From assembly GCF_000802425.1 (NCBI RefSeq), contig NZ_JRUD01000010.1:1-64000 (forward strand): 64,000 bases of DNA, in the 5' to 3' direction. The notes beneath the pieces are model-generated. The model saw only the letters and a list, made by a program, of their open reading frames with translations, was not told the DNA's origin and made no database searches. This DNA comes from Pseudomonas flexibilis. GTDB lineage: Bacteria > Pseudomonadota > Gammaproteobacteria > Pseudomonadales > Pseudomonadaceae. How positions within the stretch are numbered: position 1 is the first letter of the stretch; each line of letters starts with the position of its first letter. Shown piece by piece: positions 37,767-46,493 of this stretch. Made by a program: the position numbers and the translations under genes.

Positions 37767-38468
37767 CTACCCCTCGGCCAATTCCGGCAGCCGCCAGTCG
37801 ATCGGCGCCATGCCATGCTGTTCCAGGTAGCGGTTGGCGCGGCTGAAGTGCCCGTTGCCGATGAAGCCGCGATGGGCCGACAGCGGCGACGGGTGCGGCG
37901 AGCGCAGGATCAGGTGCTTGGTCGGATCGATCAGCCGTTCCTTGCTCTGCGCGTGGGCGCCCCAGAGCAGGAACACCAGGTGCGGGCGGCGCTCGCTGAC
38001 CACCTGGATGATGCGATCGGTGAAGCGCTGCCAGCCGGCGTTGGCATGGGAACCCGCCTGGCCGCGCTCGACGGTCAGCGAGGTGTTGAGCAGCAACACG
38101 CCCTGCTCGGCCCAGTGCTGCAGGCAGCCGTGGCCGGGAATCGGCAGGTTCAGGTCGCGCTTGAGTTCCTTGAAGATGTTCTGCAGCGACGGCGGCGCCG
38201 GCACCCCGGGCTGCACCGAGAAGCACAGCCCGTGGGCCTGTCCGGGGCCGTGATAGGGGTCCTGGCCAATGATCACCACCTTCACCTGGTCCAGCGGCGT
38301 GGAATCCAGGGCATTGAAGATCAGCGGCCCGGGCGGGTAGATCTCCTTGCCGTTGGCCTTCTCGCTACGCAGAAACTCGCCCAGCTCGCGCATGTAGGGC
38401 TGCGCGAACTCCTCGTTCAGCGCCGCCTTCCAGCCGGGCTCCAGCCTGATGCGCTGGTTGTCGCTCAT
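37767..38468 (-). CDS. ung: Uracil-DNA glycosylase Ung
   Basis: Family 1 uracil-DNA glycosylase, initiating base-excision repair of dU. It is 233 aa with the water-activating motif [28 protein letters not shown] and the DNA-intercalating [11 protein letters not shown] loop. Domain is complete and the length is standard. Convergent with pdxJ; divergent from the periplasmic binding protein gene. Confidence 0.97.
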   Translation of the reverse strand: MSDNQRIRLEPGWKAALNEEFAQPYMRELGEFLRSEKANGKEIYPPGPLIFNALDSTPLDQVKVVIIGQDPYHGPGQAHGLCFSVQPGVPAPPSLQNIFKELKRDLNLPIPGHGCLQHWAEQGVLLLNTSLTVERGQAGSHANAGWQRFTDRIIQVVSERRPHLVFLLWGAHAQSKERLIDPTKHLILRSPHPSPLSAHRGFIGNGHFSRANRYLEQHGMAPIDWRLPELAEG

Positions 38469-38696
38469 GAATACCCCCTCGTTCGTCCGGCCGGCACGCT
38501 AGAGAAGCCCTCCCGGCAAGTCAAGGCGCACCCGCGGCAATCGGCCCCACTCTGGCCACGCCAGCCCGCGACCTTGCTCGCGACACGTGAGAGCTGTCAC
38601 ACAAAACGCGCACCCTTATAGACCAAAAGCCGATGCCGTCCATCGGCAGGTTTGCGTACAAACGTTCCAATTTCCATACAGATCGAGAGGTTACGC

Positions 38697-39944
38697 ATGA
38701 AACGCCTGACTGCCACGCTGGCGCTCTGGGTTGGTCTCGCCACCGGCGTGCAGGCCGCCGATCCCATCACCCTTGGCCTCAACTACCCGCGCAGCGGCAG
38801 TTACAAGGAAGAAGGCCTGTCGCAGATGCGCGGCGCCCTGCTGGCCCTGGATGAGATCAATGCCCGCGGCGGCGTGCTGGGCCGGCCGTTGCGGCTGTCC
38901 ACCCTGGACAGCGCCTCGCAGGTCGACAAGGCCGTGGGTAACGTCGACCAGTTGGCCGCGGAAGGCGCCGCCATGCTGTTCGGCGGGGCGTCCAGTGCCG
39001 TGGCGATCGCCGCCGGCAAGCGCGCCCGCGAGCACGGCCTGATCTACTTCGGCACCCTCGGCTACTCCAACGACACCACCGGCAAGGACGGCCATCGCTA
39101 CCTGTTCCGGGAGAGCAACAACGCCACCATGAGCGCCCGTGCCCTGGGCCAGTACCTGGCCCAGCATCTGCCGAACAAGCGCTACTTCTACGTGACTTCC
39201 GATTACACCTGGGGACTGACCAGCGAGGCGTCGCTGCGCACGGCGACCGGCAGCGAAGACCAGGCCCGCCATCCCAGCGTGCGCCTACCCTTTCCCGGCG
39301 CACGCCTGAGCCAATACCGCGATGCCCTGACCCTGGCCGGCAAGAGCGATGCCCAGGTACTGGCCCTGGTGCTTTTCGGCGAGGACCTGGTGCGCGCCAT
39401 GCGCATCGCTCACGAGACAGGCCTGACCTCGCGCATGCAGGTGGTGGTGCCGAACATCACCGGGCATATGGTCGAACAGGCCGGCCCCTCCATCATGGAA
39501 GGCGTGCTCGGCACCACCCCCTGGACCTGGCGGGTACCGGACATGGAGGACAGCGAGCGTGGCCGCGCCTTCGTGAAGGCCTATGTCGAGCGCTACCAGG
39601 TCTACCCGACCAGCTCCGCCGCCCACGCCTACGGCATCGTCCACCAGTGGAGCGACGCCGTGGAGCGCGCCCGCAGCCTGAAGAGCGAGGCGGTGATCAA
39701 GGCCCTGGAGGGGCACCGCTACCGGCTGCTCAAGGGTGAGCAGGAATGGCGGGCCTTCGACCACCAGAACGTGCAACGCACCTATGTGGTCAAGGTCAAA
39801 CCACGCGCCGAGGTGCTCAAGGATCCGCTGCACCAGGACTTCTTCGAGATCGTCCACCACCTGGACGGCGAACAGGGCGCGCCCAGCCTGAGCGAGTGGC
39901 AGGCCGAGCGCCGCGCGGCCGGCCAGCCGGACAAGCTCCTGTAG
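38697..39944 (+). CDS. Orphan periplasmic substrate-binding protein (type 1 PBP, Leu/Ile/Val-like)
   Basis: A 415-aa periplasmic binding protein of the branched-chain amino acid/urea class. A signal peptide (about 1-21, MKRLTATLALWVGLATGVQA) precedes a two-lobed type 1 fold: ITLGLNYPRSGSYKEEGLSQMRGALLALDEINARGGVLGR near the N-terminus and SAAHAYGIVHQWSDAV in the C-terminal part. The start at 38697 follows GAGAGG. No permease, ATPase, kinase or chemoreceptor gene is adjacent, so it may serve a transporter or sensor encoded elsewhere. Ligand unknown. Confidence 0.85.
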   Translation: MKRLTATLALWVGLATGVQAADPITLGLNYPRSGSYKEEGLSQMRGALLALDEINARGGVLGRPLRLSTLDSASQVDKAVGNVDQLAAEGAAMLFGGASSAVAIAAGKRAREHGLIYFGTLGYSNDTTGKDGHRYLFRESNNATMSARALGQYLAQHLPNKRYFYVTSDYTWGLTSEASLRTATGSEDQARHPSVRLPFPGARLSQYRDALTLAGKSDAQVLALVLFGEDLVRAMRIAHETGLTSRMQVVVPNITGHMVEQAGPSIMEGVLGTTPWTWRVPDMEDSERGRAFVKAYVERYQVYPTSSAAHAYGIVHQWSDAVERARSLKSEAVIKALEGHRYRLLKGEQEWRAFDHQNVQRTYVVKVKPRAEVLKDPLHQDFFEIVHHLDGEQGAPSLSEWQAERRAAGQPDKLL

Positions 39945-40114
39945 CTCGCCGGGATGCTCCCGCCGGCTGGCAGGCAACTGCTGCCGATCGACTCTCCGGG
40001 CCGCACGGCGACTATGGTTATCTCAACGACTACGCCCCCGGGCGCCGGGCGCACAGGCGGCCCTGCGAGGGGCCATTCGAACCCGCCGTAGACCGGCCCG
40101 AACGGAGGACCTGC

Positions 40115-40933
40115 ATGACCCACGCCGTCGAACCCTACCAGTCCATCCCCCTGGAGCTGACCCACAAGCTCACCGTGGAAAAGATCGGCCACACCGCGCT
40201 GATCACCATCAGCCACCCGCCCGCCAACACTTGGGACCGCGACTCGCTGATCGGCCTCAAGCTGCTGATCGAGCACCTGAACCGCGACGATGACATCTAT
40301 GCGCTGGTGATCACCGGCCAGGGCGAGCGCTTCTTCAGCGCCGGCGCCGACCTCAAGCTGTTCGCCGACGGCGACAAGGCCCGCGCGCGGGACATGGCCC
40401 GGCTGTTCGGCGAGGCCTTCGAGGCGCTGCGCGATTTCCGCGGCGTGTCCATCGCCGCCATCAACGGCTACGCCATGGGCGGCGGCCTGGAGTGCGCGCT
40501 GGCCTGCGACATCCGCATCGCCGAGCGCCAGGCGCAGCTGGCCCTGCCGGAAGCCACGGTGGGCCTGCTGCCCTGCGCCGGGGGCACCCAGGCGCTGCCC
40601 TGGCTGGTCGGCGAAGGCTGGGCCAAGCGCATGATCCTGTGCGGCGAACGCATCGACGCGCAGACCGCGCTGCGCATCGGCCTGATCGAGGAACTGGTGG
40701 ACAGTGGCGAGGCACGCGGCACCGCGCTGATGCTGGCCGCACGGGTGGCGCGCCAGAGCCCGGTGGCGGTGCGCACCATCAAGCCGCTGATCCAGGGCGC
40801 CCGCGAGCGAGCGCCGAACAGCTGGCTGAGTGCCGAGCGCGAACGCTTCGTCGACCTGTTCGACGCCGACGACACCCGCGAAGGCGTCAACGCCTTCCTG
40901 GAAAAGCGCGACCCGCGCTGGCGCAACACATGA
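40115..40933 (+). CDS. Enoyl-CoA hydratase family protein
   Basis: A 272-aa crotonase-fold enzyme predicted to hydrate enoyl-CoA, possibly methacrylyl-CoA in valine catabolism. It has oxyanion-hole segments FFSAGADLKLF and AINGYAMGGGLECALACDIRIAE, and the LPEATVGLLPCAGGTQ region containing a catalytic-type Glu. The start at 40115 has CGGAGGA upstream. Its stop overlaps the next gene (ATGA). Neighbours suggest a branched-chain acyl-CoA pathway, matching the P. aeruginosa PA0743-PA0747 cluster, but the acyl-CoA and aldehyde dehydrogenase genes are not here. Confidence 0.88.
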   Translation: MTHAVEPYQSIPLELTHKLTVEKIGHTALITISHPPANTWDRDSLIGLKLLIEHLNRDDDIYALVITGQGERFFSAGADLKLFADGDKARARDMARLFGEAFEALRDFRGVSIAAINGYAMGGGLECALACDIRIAERQAQLALPEATVGLLPCAGGTQALPWLVGEGWAKRMILCGERIDAQTALRIGLIEELVDSGEARGTALMLAARVARQSPVAVRTIKPLIQGARERAPNSWLSAERERFVDLFDADDTREGVNAFLEKRDPRWRNT

Positions 40934-42033
40934 ACGTGCAATTCGCCGAGCACTCCGGCCTGCACGGCCAGCGTATCGGCGTGGCGACCCTCGCCGCGGA
41001 GCAGAGCCTCAACGCGCTCAGCCTGCCGATGATCGAAGCCCTGCACGCGCGCCTGGGCGCCTGGGCCGACGACCCGGAGATCGCCTGCGTGGTGCTGCGC
41101 GGCGCGGGCGAAAAGGCCTTCTGCGCTGGCGGCGACGTGCGCCAGCTGGTGGAGGCCTGTCGCCAGCATCCGGGAGAGGTACCGCCGTTGGCGGCGCGCT
41201 TCTTCGCCGACGAATACCGCCTCGACTATCGGCTGCACACCTACCCCAAGCCGTTGCTGTGCTGGGGCCACGGCTACGTGATGGGTGGCGGCATGGGCCT
41301 GCTGCAAGGCGCGGCGGTGCGCGTCGTCACACCCGGCTCGCGGCTGTCGATGCCGGAAATTTCCATCGGCCTGTACCCGGACGTCGGCGCCGGCTGGTTC
41401 CTGCCCCGGCTGCCGGGGCGCTTCGGACTGTTCCTGGCGCTCAGCGGCGCCCAGCTCAACGCCCATGACGCGCTGCAACTGGGCCTGGCCGACCGTGTGC
41501 TCCTGGACAGTCAGCAGGATGCCCTGCTGGCCGGCCTGATGCAGCTGAACTGGCAACGCCAGCCGGAGCGCCAGTTACTCAGCCTGCTCAAGGCACTGGA
41601 GCTGGAGGCTATTCCCCGGCTGCCCGAACCCCAATGGCTACCGTTGCGCGCGCGCCTCGATGCACTGCTCGACGTCGCCGACCTGCCCGCCGCCTGGCAG
41701 GCGCTGAGCAGCCTGCGCGACGATGCCGATCCGTTGCTCAGCCGCGCCGGCCAGACCCTCAGCGGCGGCTGCCCGCTGACCGCACACCTGATCTGGGAGC
41801 AGCTGCACCGTGCCCGCCACCTGTCGCTGGCCGAGGTGTTCCGCCTGGAATACACGCTGAGCCTGAACTGCTGCCGCCACCCCGAATTTGCCGAAGGGGT
41901 GCGCGCCCGCCTGATCGACCGCGACAACCATCCGCAGTGGCACTGGCCGGAGGTGGACCAGGTGCCAGCCAGCGTGGTCGCGGCGCATTTCCAGCCGACA
42001 TGGGAGGGCGCGCATCCGTTGGCCGATCTATAG
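40930..42033 (+). CDS. Enoyl-CoA hydratase / 3-hydroxyisobutyryl-CoA hydrolase family protein
   Basis: A 367-aa crotonase-superfamily member of the longer HIBYL-CoA hydrolase type. It has AFCAGGDVRQLVEA (oxyanion hole), GYVMGGGMGLLQGA and the catalytic-region MPEISIGLYPDVGAGWFLPRLPG, plus the extra C-terminal domain (about 250-360) typical of hydrolases that free 3-hydroxyisobutyrate from its CoA ester. Start overlaps the preceding stop. Followed after 39 nt by a 3-hydroxyisobutyrate dehydrogenase gene, which would oxidise the product. Confidence 0.88.
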   Translation: MNVQFAEHSGLHGQRIGVATLAAEQSLNALSLPMIEALHARLGAWADDPEIACVVLRGAGEKAFCAGGDVRQLVEACRQHPGEVPPLAARFFADEYRLDYRLHTYPKPLLCWGHGYVMGGGMGLLQGAAVRVVTPGSRLSMPEISIGLYPDVGAGWFLPRLPGRFGLFLALSGAQLNAHDALQLGLADRVLLDSQQDALLAGLMQLNWQRQPERQLLSLLKALELEAIPRLPEPQWLPLRARLDALLDVADLPAAWQALSSLRDDADPLLSRAGQTLSGGCPLTAHLIWEQLHRARHLSLAEVFRLEYTLSLNCCRHPEFAEGVRARLIDRDNHPQWHWPEVDQVPASVVAAHFQPTWEGAHPLADL

Positions 42034-42072
42034 GTGCCGAAACCTCAACAGCCCCCGTACGGAGGAGCCGCC

Positions 42073-42963
42073 ATGGCCCGTATCGCCTTTATCGGACTCG
42101 GCAACATGGGCCTGCCCATGGCCCGCAACCTGCTCAAGGTCGGTCACACCCTGAGCGGATTCGACCTGGTACAGGCAACGGTGGCTCAACTGGCCAGCGA
42201 AGGCGCGCGGGCAGCTACCTCGGCCCGCGATGCCGCCAGCAGTGTGGATGCGGTGATCAGCATGCTGCCAGCCGGGCGCCAGGTGGAGGAGCTGTACCTG
42301 GGCGAAGAAGGCCTGCTGGCCGCGCTGCCCGCCGACTGCCTGGTGCTGGAATGTTCGACCATTGCCCCGTCGGCGGCCCGCCGCGTTCACCGGGCCGCCG
42401 CCGCCCACGGCGTGGCCATGCTCGACGCACCAGTGTCCGGCGGCACCGCCGGGGCTGCTGCCGGCAGCCTGACCTTCATGATCGGCGGGGCCGCGCAGAC
42501 CCTGGAAAGGGCTCGGCCGCTGTTCCTAGCCATGGGCCACCACCTGTTTCACGCCGGCGCTGACGGTGCCGGGCAACTGGCCAAGCTGTGCAACAACCTG
42601 CTGCTCGCAGTGCAGATGATCGGCACCGCCGAAGCCATGGCGCTGGGCACCCGCTGCGGCCTGGACGCGAGCGTGCTGGCGGAGATCATGCGCCAGAGCT
42701 CGGGCGGCAACTGGGTGCTGGAACGCTACAACCCCTGGCCCGGCGTTCACGCCAACAGCCCCGCCTCGCACGGCTACCAGCCGGGCTTCATGGCCGGCCT
42801 GATGGCCAAGGACCTGGGCCTCGCCCAGGAAACCGCCCTGCAGGCCGGTTCCGCGATTCCCATGGGCAGCCTGGCGCTGAACCTCTACCGCCTGCTGTTG
42901 CAGCAGGGCCTGGGCGGGCAGGATTTCTCGGCGGTGCAGAAGCTGTTCATCGATCAGGCATGA
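42073..42963 (+). CDS. mmsB: 3-Hydroxyisobutyrate dehydrogenase family protein
   Basis: A 296-aa beta-hydroxyacid dehydrogenase. It has the NAD-binding FIGLGNMGLPMARNL (about 5-19), the substrate motif LDAPVSGGTAGAAAGSL, and GADGAGQLAKLCNN with the catalytic Lys near 171. The start at 42073 has GGAGGAG upstream. In valine degradation it converts 3-hydroxyisobutyrate to methylmalonate semialdehyde. The P. aeruginosa homologue in the same cluster (PA0743) has been reported to act on L-serine, so substrate remains open. Confidence 0.85.
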   Translation: MARIAFIGLGNMGLPMARNLLKVGHTLSGFDLVQATVAQLASEGARAATSARDAASSVDAVISMLPAGRQVEELYLGEEGLLAALPADCLVLECSTIAPSAARRVHRAAAAHGVAMLDAPVSGGTAGAAAGSLTFMIGGAAQTLERARPLFLAMGHHLFHAGADGAGQLAKLCNNLLLAVQMIGTAEAMALGTRCGLDASVLAEIMRQSSGGNWVLERYNPWPGVHANSPASHGYQPGFMAGLMAKDLGLAQETALQAGSAIPMGSLALNLYRLLLQQGLGGQDFSAVQKLFIDQA

Positions 42964-43026
42964 GTCCGGCGGAGGGCGGGTCCAGGCGCGGCGGTGACCG
43001 AGAACGACCTGCCCCGGGAATGCTCA

Positions 43027-44340
43027 TCAACGCTCGCGAAACGCCTCGCTGCGCGCACGGATGATCGGCTTGAGCAGGTAGCTGAGAATGCTCTTGCGCC
43101 CGGTGACGATATCCACCGAGGCGATCATGCCCGGGATGATCAGCAGAGGTTCCTCCTCGCTGCCCAGGTGGCTGCGTTCGGTACGCAGCTGCACCAGGTA
43201 GAAGCTGTTGCCCTCCTCGTCGCTGACGGTGTCCGCGCCAATCTGCACCAGGTGCGCCGGCAGTCCGCCGTACAGGGTGTAGTCGTAGGCGGTAAAGCGC
43301 ACCATCGCCGCCTGGCCGGGATGCAGGAAGGCGATGTCCTGCGGGCGGATGCGCGCCTCGATCAACAGGTGGTCGTCCAGCGGCACGATTTCCACCAGGT
43401 CGCTACCCGGCTGGATGACGCCGCCGATGGTGTTGACCTGCAGGCGCTTGACGATGCCGCGTACCGGCGAGGTGACCAGCGTGCGCCGCAAGCGGTCTTC
43501 CAGCCCCCGGCCGGTGGCGGCGAGCTTGTTGAGTTCGGCGCGTGCCTCGTTGAGGCGGCCCAGCGCCTCGTTGCGAAAGCGTGCCCGGGTCTCGTCGACC
43601 TTGCGCTCCACCTCGCGGATCGCCGCCTCGGCGCGCGGGATGGCCAGACGGGTGGCCTCCAGCTGTCCACGAGTCTCCAGTTCGGCCCGGCGTAGCCGCA
43701 GGACTTCCACCTGCGAAATCGCCCCCTCGGCTACCAGGGGCTCGGACATGCGGATCTCCTCGGCCTGCAGCGCCAGGCTGGCGCTGTATTGCCCGCGGCG
43801 GGCCATGTAGTCGCGCAGTTCCTGCTGGCGCTGCTCCAGCTGGGCTTCCAGACCCGCGATCTCCTCGCGCAGTTGGCGCCGGCGCCCGGCGTGCAACGCC
43901 AGCTCGCTGCGCGCCAGGATCGGCACCGCCTGTTCGAGTGCGGCGGGAAACACCGGCTCACGGTCCTGCACTTCCGCCTCCAGACGCTCGATGCGCAGCA
44001 GCAGGGCATGCCGGTCCGCCTCGGTCTCGCCCATGCTGGAGGCAAAACGGGTGTCGTCGAGCCGCACCAGGGGCGCCCCCGCCTCCACCAGTTGCCCTTC
44101 CCGCACAAACAGCTCGGCGACGATGCCACCCTCCAGGTTCTGGATCTTCTGCAGGCGCGACGAGGGAATTGCCTTGCCATCGGCGCGCGTGACCTCATCC
44201 ACCACCGCGAAGTGCGCCCAGAGCCCGGCAAACACAAAGAAGCCCAGCAGGGACCAGAGGGTCAGCCGCGCCATGCGAGGCAGATCCTCGTCCTGCGCCT
44301 GGCGCACGTCGGGCATCAGCCCGTAGGCATCAGCCGCCAT
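43027..44340 (-). CDS. lapC: Type I secretion membrane-fusion protein (LapC/HlyD-like)
   Basis: Periplasmic adaptor linking the inner-membrane ABC exporter to the TolC-like outer-membrane channel. It is 437 aa with an N-terminal cytoplasmic segment, one membrane helix (about 25-46, LTLWSLLGFFVFAGLWAHFAV), a lipoyl half-motif (IQNLEGGIVAELFVREGQLV), a long coiled-coil hairpin (about 100-270) and the HlyD-type C-terminal beta barrel, ending with MIASVDIVTGRKSILSYLLKP. The start at 44340 overlaps the ABC gene end by 11 nt. It closes the tolC-ABC-hlyD operon. Confidence 0.92.
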   Translation of the reverse strand: MAADAYGLMPDVRQAQDEDLPRMARLTLWSLLGFFVFAGLWAHFAVVDEVTRADGKAIPSSRLQKIQNLEGGIVAELFVREGQLVEAGAPLVRLDDTRFASSMGETEADRHALLLRIERLEAEVQDREPVFPAALEQAVPILARSELALHAGRRRQLREEIAGLEAQLEQRQQELRDYMARRGQYSASLALQAEEIRMSEPLVAEGAISQVEVLRLRRAELETRGQLEATRLAIPRAEAAIREVERKVDETRARFRNEALGRLNEARAELNKLAATGRGLEDRLRRTLVTSPVRGIVKRLQVNTIGGVIQPGSDLVEIVPLDDHLLIEARIRPQDIAFLHPGQAAMVRFTAYDYTLYGGLPAHLVQIGADTVSDEEGNSFYLVQLRTERSHLGSEEEPLLIIPGMIASVDIVTGRKSILSYLLKPIIRARSEAFRER

Positions 44341-46480
44341 ACAGGCGTCCCTCGCGCAACGCGGCGAGCACCGCCTCGCGCGGCCCATCGGCCAGCAGAC
44401 GGCCGCGTTCCAGCACCAGCACCCGGTCCACCAGGGCCAGCAGCGAGGTCCGGTGGGTGACCAGCAGCAGCGTCTTGCCCACCAAAGCCGGGCGCAGGCG
44501 CTGGATCAGGCGCTCCTCGCCGCCGGCATCCATGGCACTGGTCGGCTCGTCGAGCACTAGTAGCGCCGGGTCCAGCAGCAGGGCCCGCGCCAGCGCCACC
44601 TGCTGGCGCTGGCCGCCGGACAGCTGCTGTCCGCGCTCGCCCACCGGCATCCCGTAGCCCTGCGGGTGCAACTGGGCGAAGGCCTGTACACCGGCCAGCT
44701 CGGCCACCTGCAGGATGCGCTCGTCGCTGACCTGGCGGGCGCCGGCCACCAGGTTGTCGCGCAGCGTGCCGCTGAACAGCTGGATATCCTGGGGCACATA
44801 GCCGATCTGCCGGCGCACCTCGGCGATGTCCAACTGGCGGATGTCCAGGCCGTCGAGCAGCAAACCGCCACTTTCGGCCTCATACAGGCCAACCAGCAGG
44901 CGGGCCAGCGAACTCTTTCCCGATCCACTGCGCCCGAGAACCGCGACGCGCTCACCAGGGGCGATGCGCAGGTTGAGATCGCGCAGCGCCGCTTCCGGCT
45001 GACCCGGATAGCGAAAACTCAGCTGTCGACACTCGATCTCGCCCTTGAGCCGGTGCGGCTCCAGCGCACGCTCGCCGCCCGGGCGCTCCTGGGGCAGCGC
45101 CATCATCTGGTCGACGTTGCGTTTGGTCAGCCGCGCCTGCTGGTAGCGGGTCAGCAATCCGGACAACTGCCCAAGCGGCGCCAGCGCACGGCCATTGAGC
45201 ATGTAGCAGGCGATCAGGCTGCCCATGCTCAAGCTACCGCCGATGATCAGGTGTACGCCCCAGACAATCAGCACCACGCCGCTCAACTGCTGCACCGCCT
45301 GCCCCAGGTGCAGCACCAGGCTGGAGAGCTGGCGGGTGCGCAATTCCAGACGCCCCAGGGTGCCGATGGTCTGTTCCCAATGATGCTGACGCTCGCCCTG
45401 AGCGTTGTTGACCTTCAGGGCATCCAGCCCGCCAAGGGTCTCGATCAGCGTCGACTGGCGCTCGGCGGCCAGTGCCATGCTGCGCTCGAGGCTCTTCCTG
45501 AGTGGCGCCTGCAGCAGCCAGCCCAGACCCAGTGCCAGCGGGAAGGCCAGCAGCGGCACCCAGACCAGCGGACCGCCCAGCCAGGCGATGGCCAGCAGCA
45601 CCAGCAGGCAGAACGGCAGGTCGATCAGGCTGGTGAGGGTCAGCGAGGAGAGAAAGTCGCGCAGGCCCTGAAAGTCATGGATGTTCTGCGCGAAACTGCC
45701 GACCCGCGCCGGACGCAGGCTCAACGGCATGCCGAGAATGCGTTCGAACAGGGTGGCCGAAACGATCAGATCGGTCTTCCTGCCCGCCAGGTCCAGACTC
45801 AGGCCGCGCAGACTCCTGAGCAGCAATTCGAAGCCATAGGCACCGACGATGCCGATGGCCAAGACCCAGAGCGTAGACAGCGCCTGGTTGGGCACCACCC
45901 GGTCGTAGACATTCATCACGAACAGGGGCGCGAACAGGCCGATCAGGTTGATCAGCAGGCTGGCGACCACGGCGTCGGCGTATAGCCAGCGCGAGTGCAG
46001 CAAGGTATCGCGGAACCAGGCATGGGTGCGCGGAATCAGTGATTCCGGGCGCAAGTCGAAGGCGTGCCGGGGCTGGGCAAAGAACACCCGGCCACTGTAC
46101 CGGACCTCCAGTTCGGCACGATCGATACTGACCTCGCCCCCGGCGCTTTCGCTGGCCAGGATTCGCGCCCGGCACTCACCCAGCTCCAGCAGCACCGCAG
46201 TACCGCCATTGTCCAGCAACAGCAGCGCCGGCAGCGCCACGTCCGAGATGCCGCCCAGCGAGCGGTTCAGCCAGCGCCCCTGCAACCCTGCGCGGGCCGC
46301 CGCACGGGGTAGCAATTCGGCGGTCAACCGTTGCGCCGGCAACGGCAACCCGCTGAGCAGCTGGCCTCGACTGATCGCCCGGTCCCACAGCTGGCAAAGC
46401 AGCAGCAGGCCATCGAGCAGCGGATCGTCCGTTTCGTGCAGCGGCGCACCTACGCCCGCGTGCGCGACCTGTATGCCCAC
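44330..46480 (-). CDS. lapB: Type I secretion ABC exporter (LapB-like)
   Basis: Inner-membrane ABC transporter that drives secretion of the adhesin. It is 716 aa: an N-terminal C39-like domain without the peptidase Cys signature (about 15-140), six membrane helices (about 160-440) and an ATPase domain (about 475-715) with Walker A GRSGSGKS near 518, LSGGQRQQ signature near 617 and Walker B LLVLDEPTSAMD. Long segments match P. fluorescens LapB (YADAVVASLLINLIGLFAPL, NVYDRVVPNQA). The GTG start at 46480, 13 nt after the tolC-like gene, has no strong ribosome site, so translational coupling is likely and the start is uncertain by a few codons. Confidence 0.93.
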   Translation of the reverse strand: MGIQVAHAGVGAPLHETDDPLLDGLLLLCQLWDRAISRGQLLSGLPLPAQRLTAELLPRAAARAGLQGRWLNRSLGGISDVALPALLLLDNGGTAVLLELGECRARILASESAGGEVSIDRAELEVRYSGRVFFAQPRHAFDLRPESLIPRTHAWFRDTLLHSRWLYADAVVASLLINLIGLFAPLFVMNVYDRVVPNQALSTLWVLAIGIVGAYGFELLLRSLRGLSLDLAGRKTDLIVSATLFERILGMPLSLRPARVGSFAQNIHDFQGLRDFLSSLTLTSLIDLPFCLLVLLAIAWLGGPLVWVPLLAFPLALGLGWLLQAPLRKSLERSMALAAERQSTLIETLGGLDALKVNNAQGERQHHWEQTIGTLGRLELRTRQLSSLVLHLGQAVQQLSGVVLIVWGVHLIIGGSLSMGSLIACYMLNGRALAPLGQLSGLLTRYQQARLTKRNVDQMMALPQERPGGERALEPHRLKGEIECRQLSFRYPGQPEAALRDLNLRIAPGERVAVLGRSGSGKSSLARLLVGLYEAESGGLLLDGLDIRQLDIAEVRRQIGYVPQDIQLFSGTLRDNLVAGARQVSDERILQVAELAGVQAFAQLHPQGYGMPVGERGQQLSGGQRQQVALARALLLDPALLVLDEPTSAMDAGGEERLIQRLRPALVGKTLLLVTHRTSLLALVDRVLVLERGRLLADGPREAVLAALREGRLYGG

Positions 46481-46493
46481 CGGCGCCGCGCCG

